NCBI GenBank assembly: GCA_013373175.1
Contig: JABXII010000016.1
Span: forward strand, 164,046 to 228,045
Source: Campylobacteraceae bacterium
GTDB taxonomy: Bacteria; Campylobacterota; Campylobacteria; Campylobacterales; Arcobacteraceae
Reading direction: 5' to 3'
DNA: 64,000 nucleotides
The position numbers and the translations under genes are program-made. Each line of letters begins with the position of its first letter. Positions within the stretch are counted from its first letter, which is position 1. Positions 63,903 to 64,000 of the stretch are shown here, piece after piece. The notes under the pieces are model-generated. The model saw only the letters and a program-made list of their open reading frames with translations. It had not been told where the DNA came from and ran no database searches.

Positions 63903-64000
63903 ACGGCTAGGAGAAGGAATTTGATTTTTAGATATATAATGATTTTAAATATTTTATTAATTTCACTTTTTGGAAATAATTTTTTTAATATAGAGATTAA
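63858..64000 (+). repeat. Direct repeat B, copy 2 (continues past the window edge)
   Basis: Matches 61485-61627. It includes the divergent promoter and the beginning of the sensor gene. Confidence 0.88.
63921..64000 (+). CDS. Partial sensor-like gene, start only
   Basis: Only 26 codons are present before the edge. From a TTG at 63921, which has AAGGA 2 bases upstream and AGGAG further up, it reads MIFRYIMILNILLISLFGNN and FFNIEIN; an ATG lies at 63939. The start is a signal peptide. The decayed sister copy at 61548 suggests a periplasmic 7TMR-DISM domain next. The gene could encode the sensor of a system controlling the surface proteins. Confidence 0.55.
   Translation, partial: MIFRYIMILNILLISLFGNNFFNIEI

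Overview
The window is low-GC DNA from a Campylobacterota bacterium, most likely an Arcobacter relative (Arcobacteraceae). The evidence is the gene mix: NhaD-type antiporter, histidine kinase with the HQWRQPLN H-box typical of this phylum, CHASE2 cyclase, many GGDEF/HD-GYP proteins, and frequent TTG starts. No rRNA, tRNA or CRISPR array was seen, and both ends cut genes.

Layout. (1) 1-2.0 kb: an SMC/TrlF-like AAA ATPase overlapping a second gene that leaves the window; a possible defence pair. (2) 2.1-6.5 kb: a small integrated element with a toxin-like micro-ORF, a tyrosine recombinase broken by an in-frame TGA, an excisionase-like HTH protein, a Rep-like protein, a 600-base AT-rich repeat region and an SF3/D5-type helicase with a degenerate P-loop. 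(3) 6.5-24.7 kb: mostly housekeeping genes. These include NagZ, a diguanylate cyclase, YqeY, an ABC-F ATPase, an operon with AspC, a CDF transporter, a cyclic-nucleotide phosphodiesterase/GAF/HD-GYP fusion and a CHASE2 cyclase, then YgjP, a DUF721 protein, an LptM-like micro-lipoprotein, NadB, NhaD and GuaA.

(4) 25.2-30.3 kb: the most interesting region, a relic integron. A 32-codon fragment of the integron integrase N-terminus lies on the minus strand and points away from a plus-strand array of cassette-type genes: ClbS/DfsB, a HEPN-like protein, a TPR protein, a methyltransferase, a membrane protein and a VOC protein. Two well-preserved attC sites and two decayed remnants separate them. (5) 30.3-35.5 kb: a MarR-controlled AaeAB-like efflux operon behind a 26-base perfect palindrome. 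(6) 35.5-55.4 kb: a mosaic of small accessory and metabolic genes (NYN-LOTUS, LysE, pseudouridine synthase, rhodanese, ElaA, SDR, ABM, a UvrA-like fragment, DUF2834, GhrA-like, YrhK, a PhnD-like protein plus histidine kinase, HrpB, PnuC plus kinase, HiPIP, EamA, cold-shock protein, pentapeptide repeat protein). Three genes here appear to lack any usable ATG/GTG/TTG and have ATT or ATC at a good distance from a Shine-Dalgarno sequence.

(7) 55.4-64 kb: a surface-protein region built by duplication. A two-partner secretion pair (TpsB/TpsA) and a classical autotransporter each sit between a copy of the same hydrolase 3' end with its terminator and a copy of the same divergent promoter, which carries CGGA direct repeats 11 bases apart. 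Each promoter also faces a sensor-like gene on the plus strand. The copy next to TpsA is decayed; the copy next to the autotransporter runs off the right edge.
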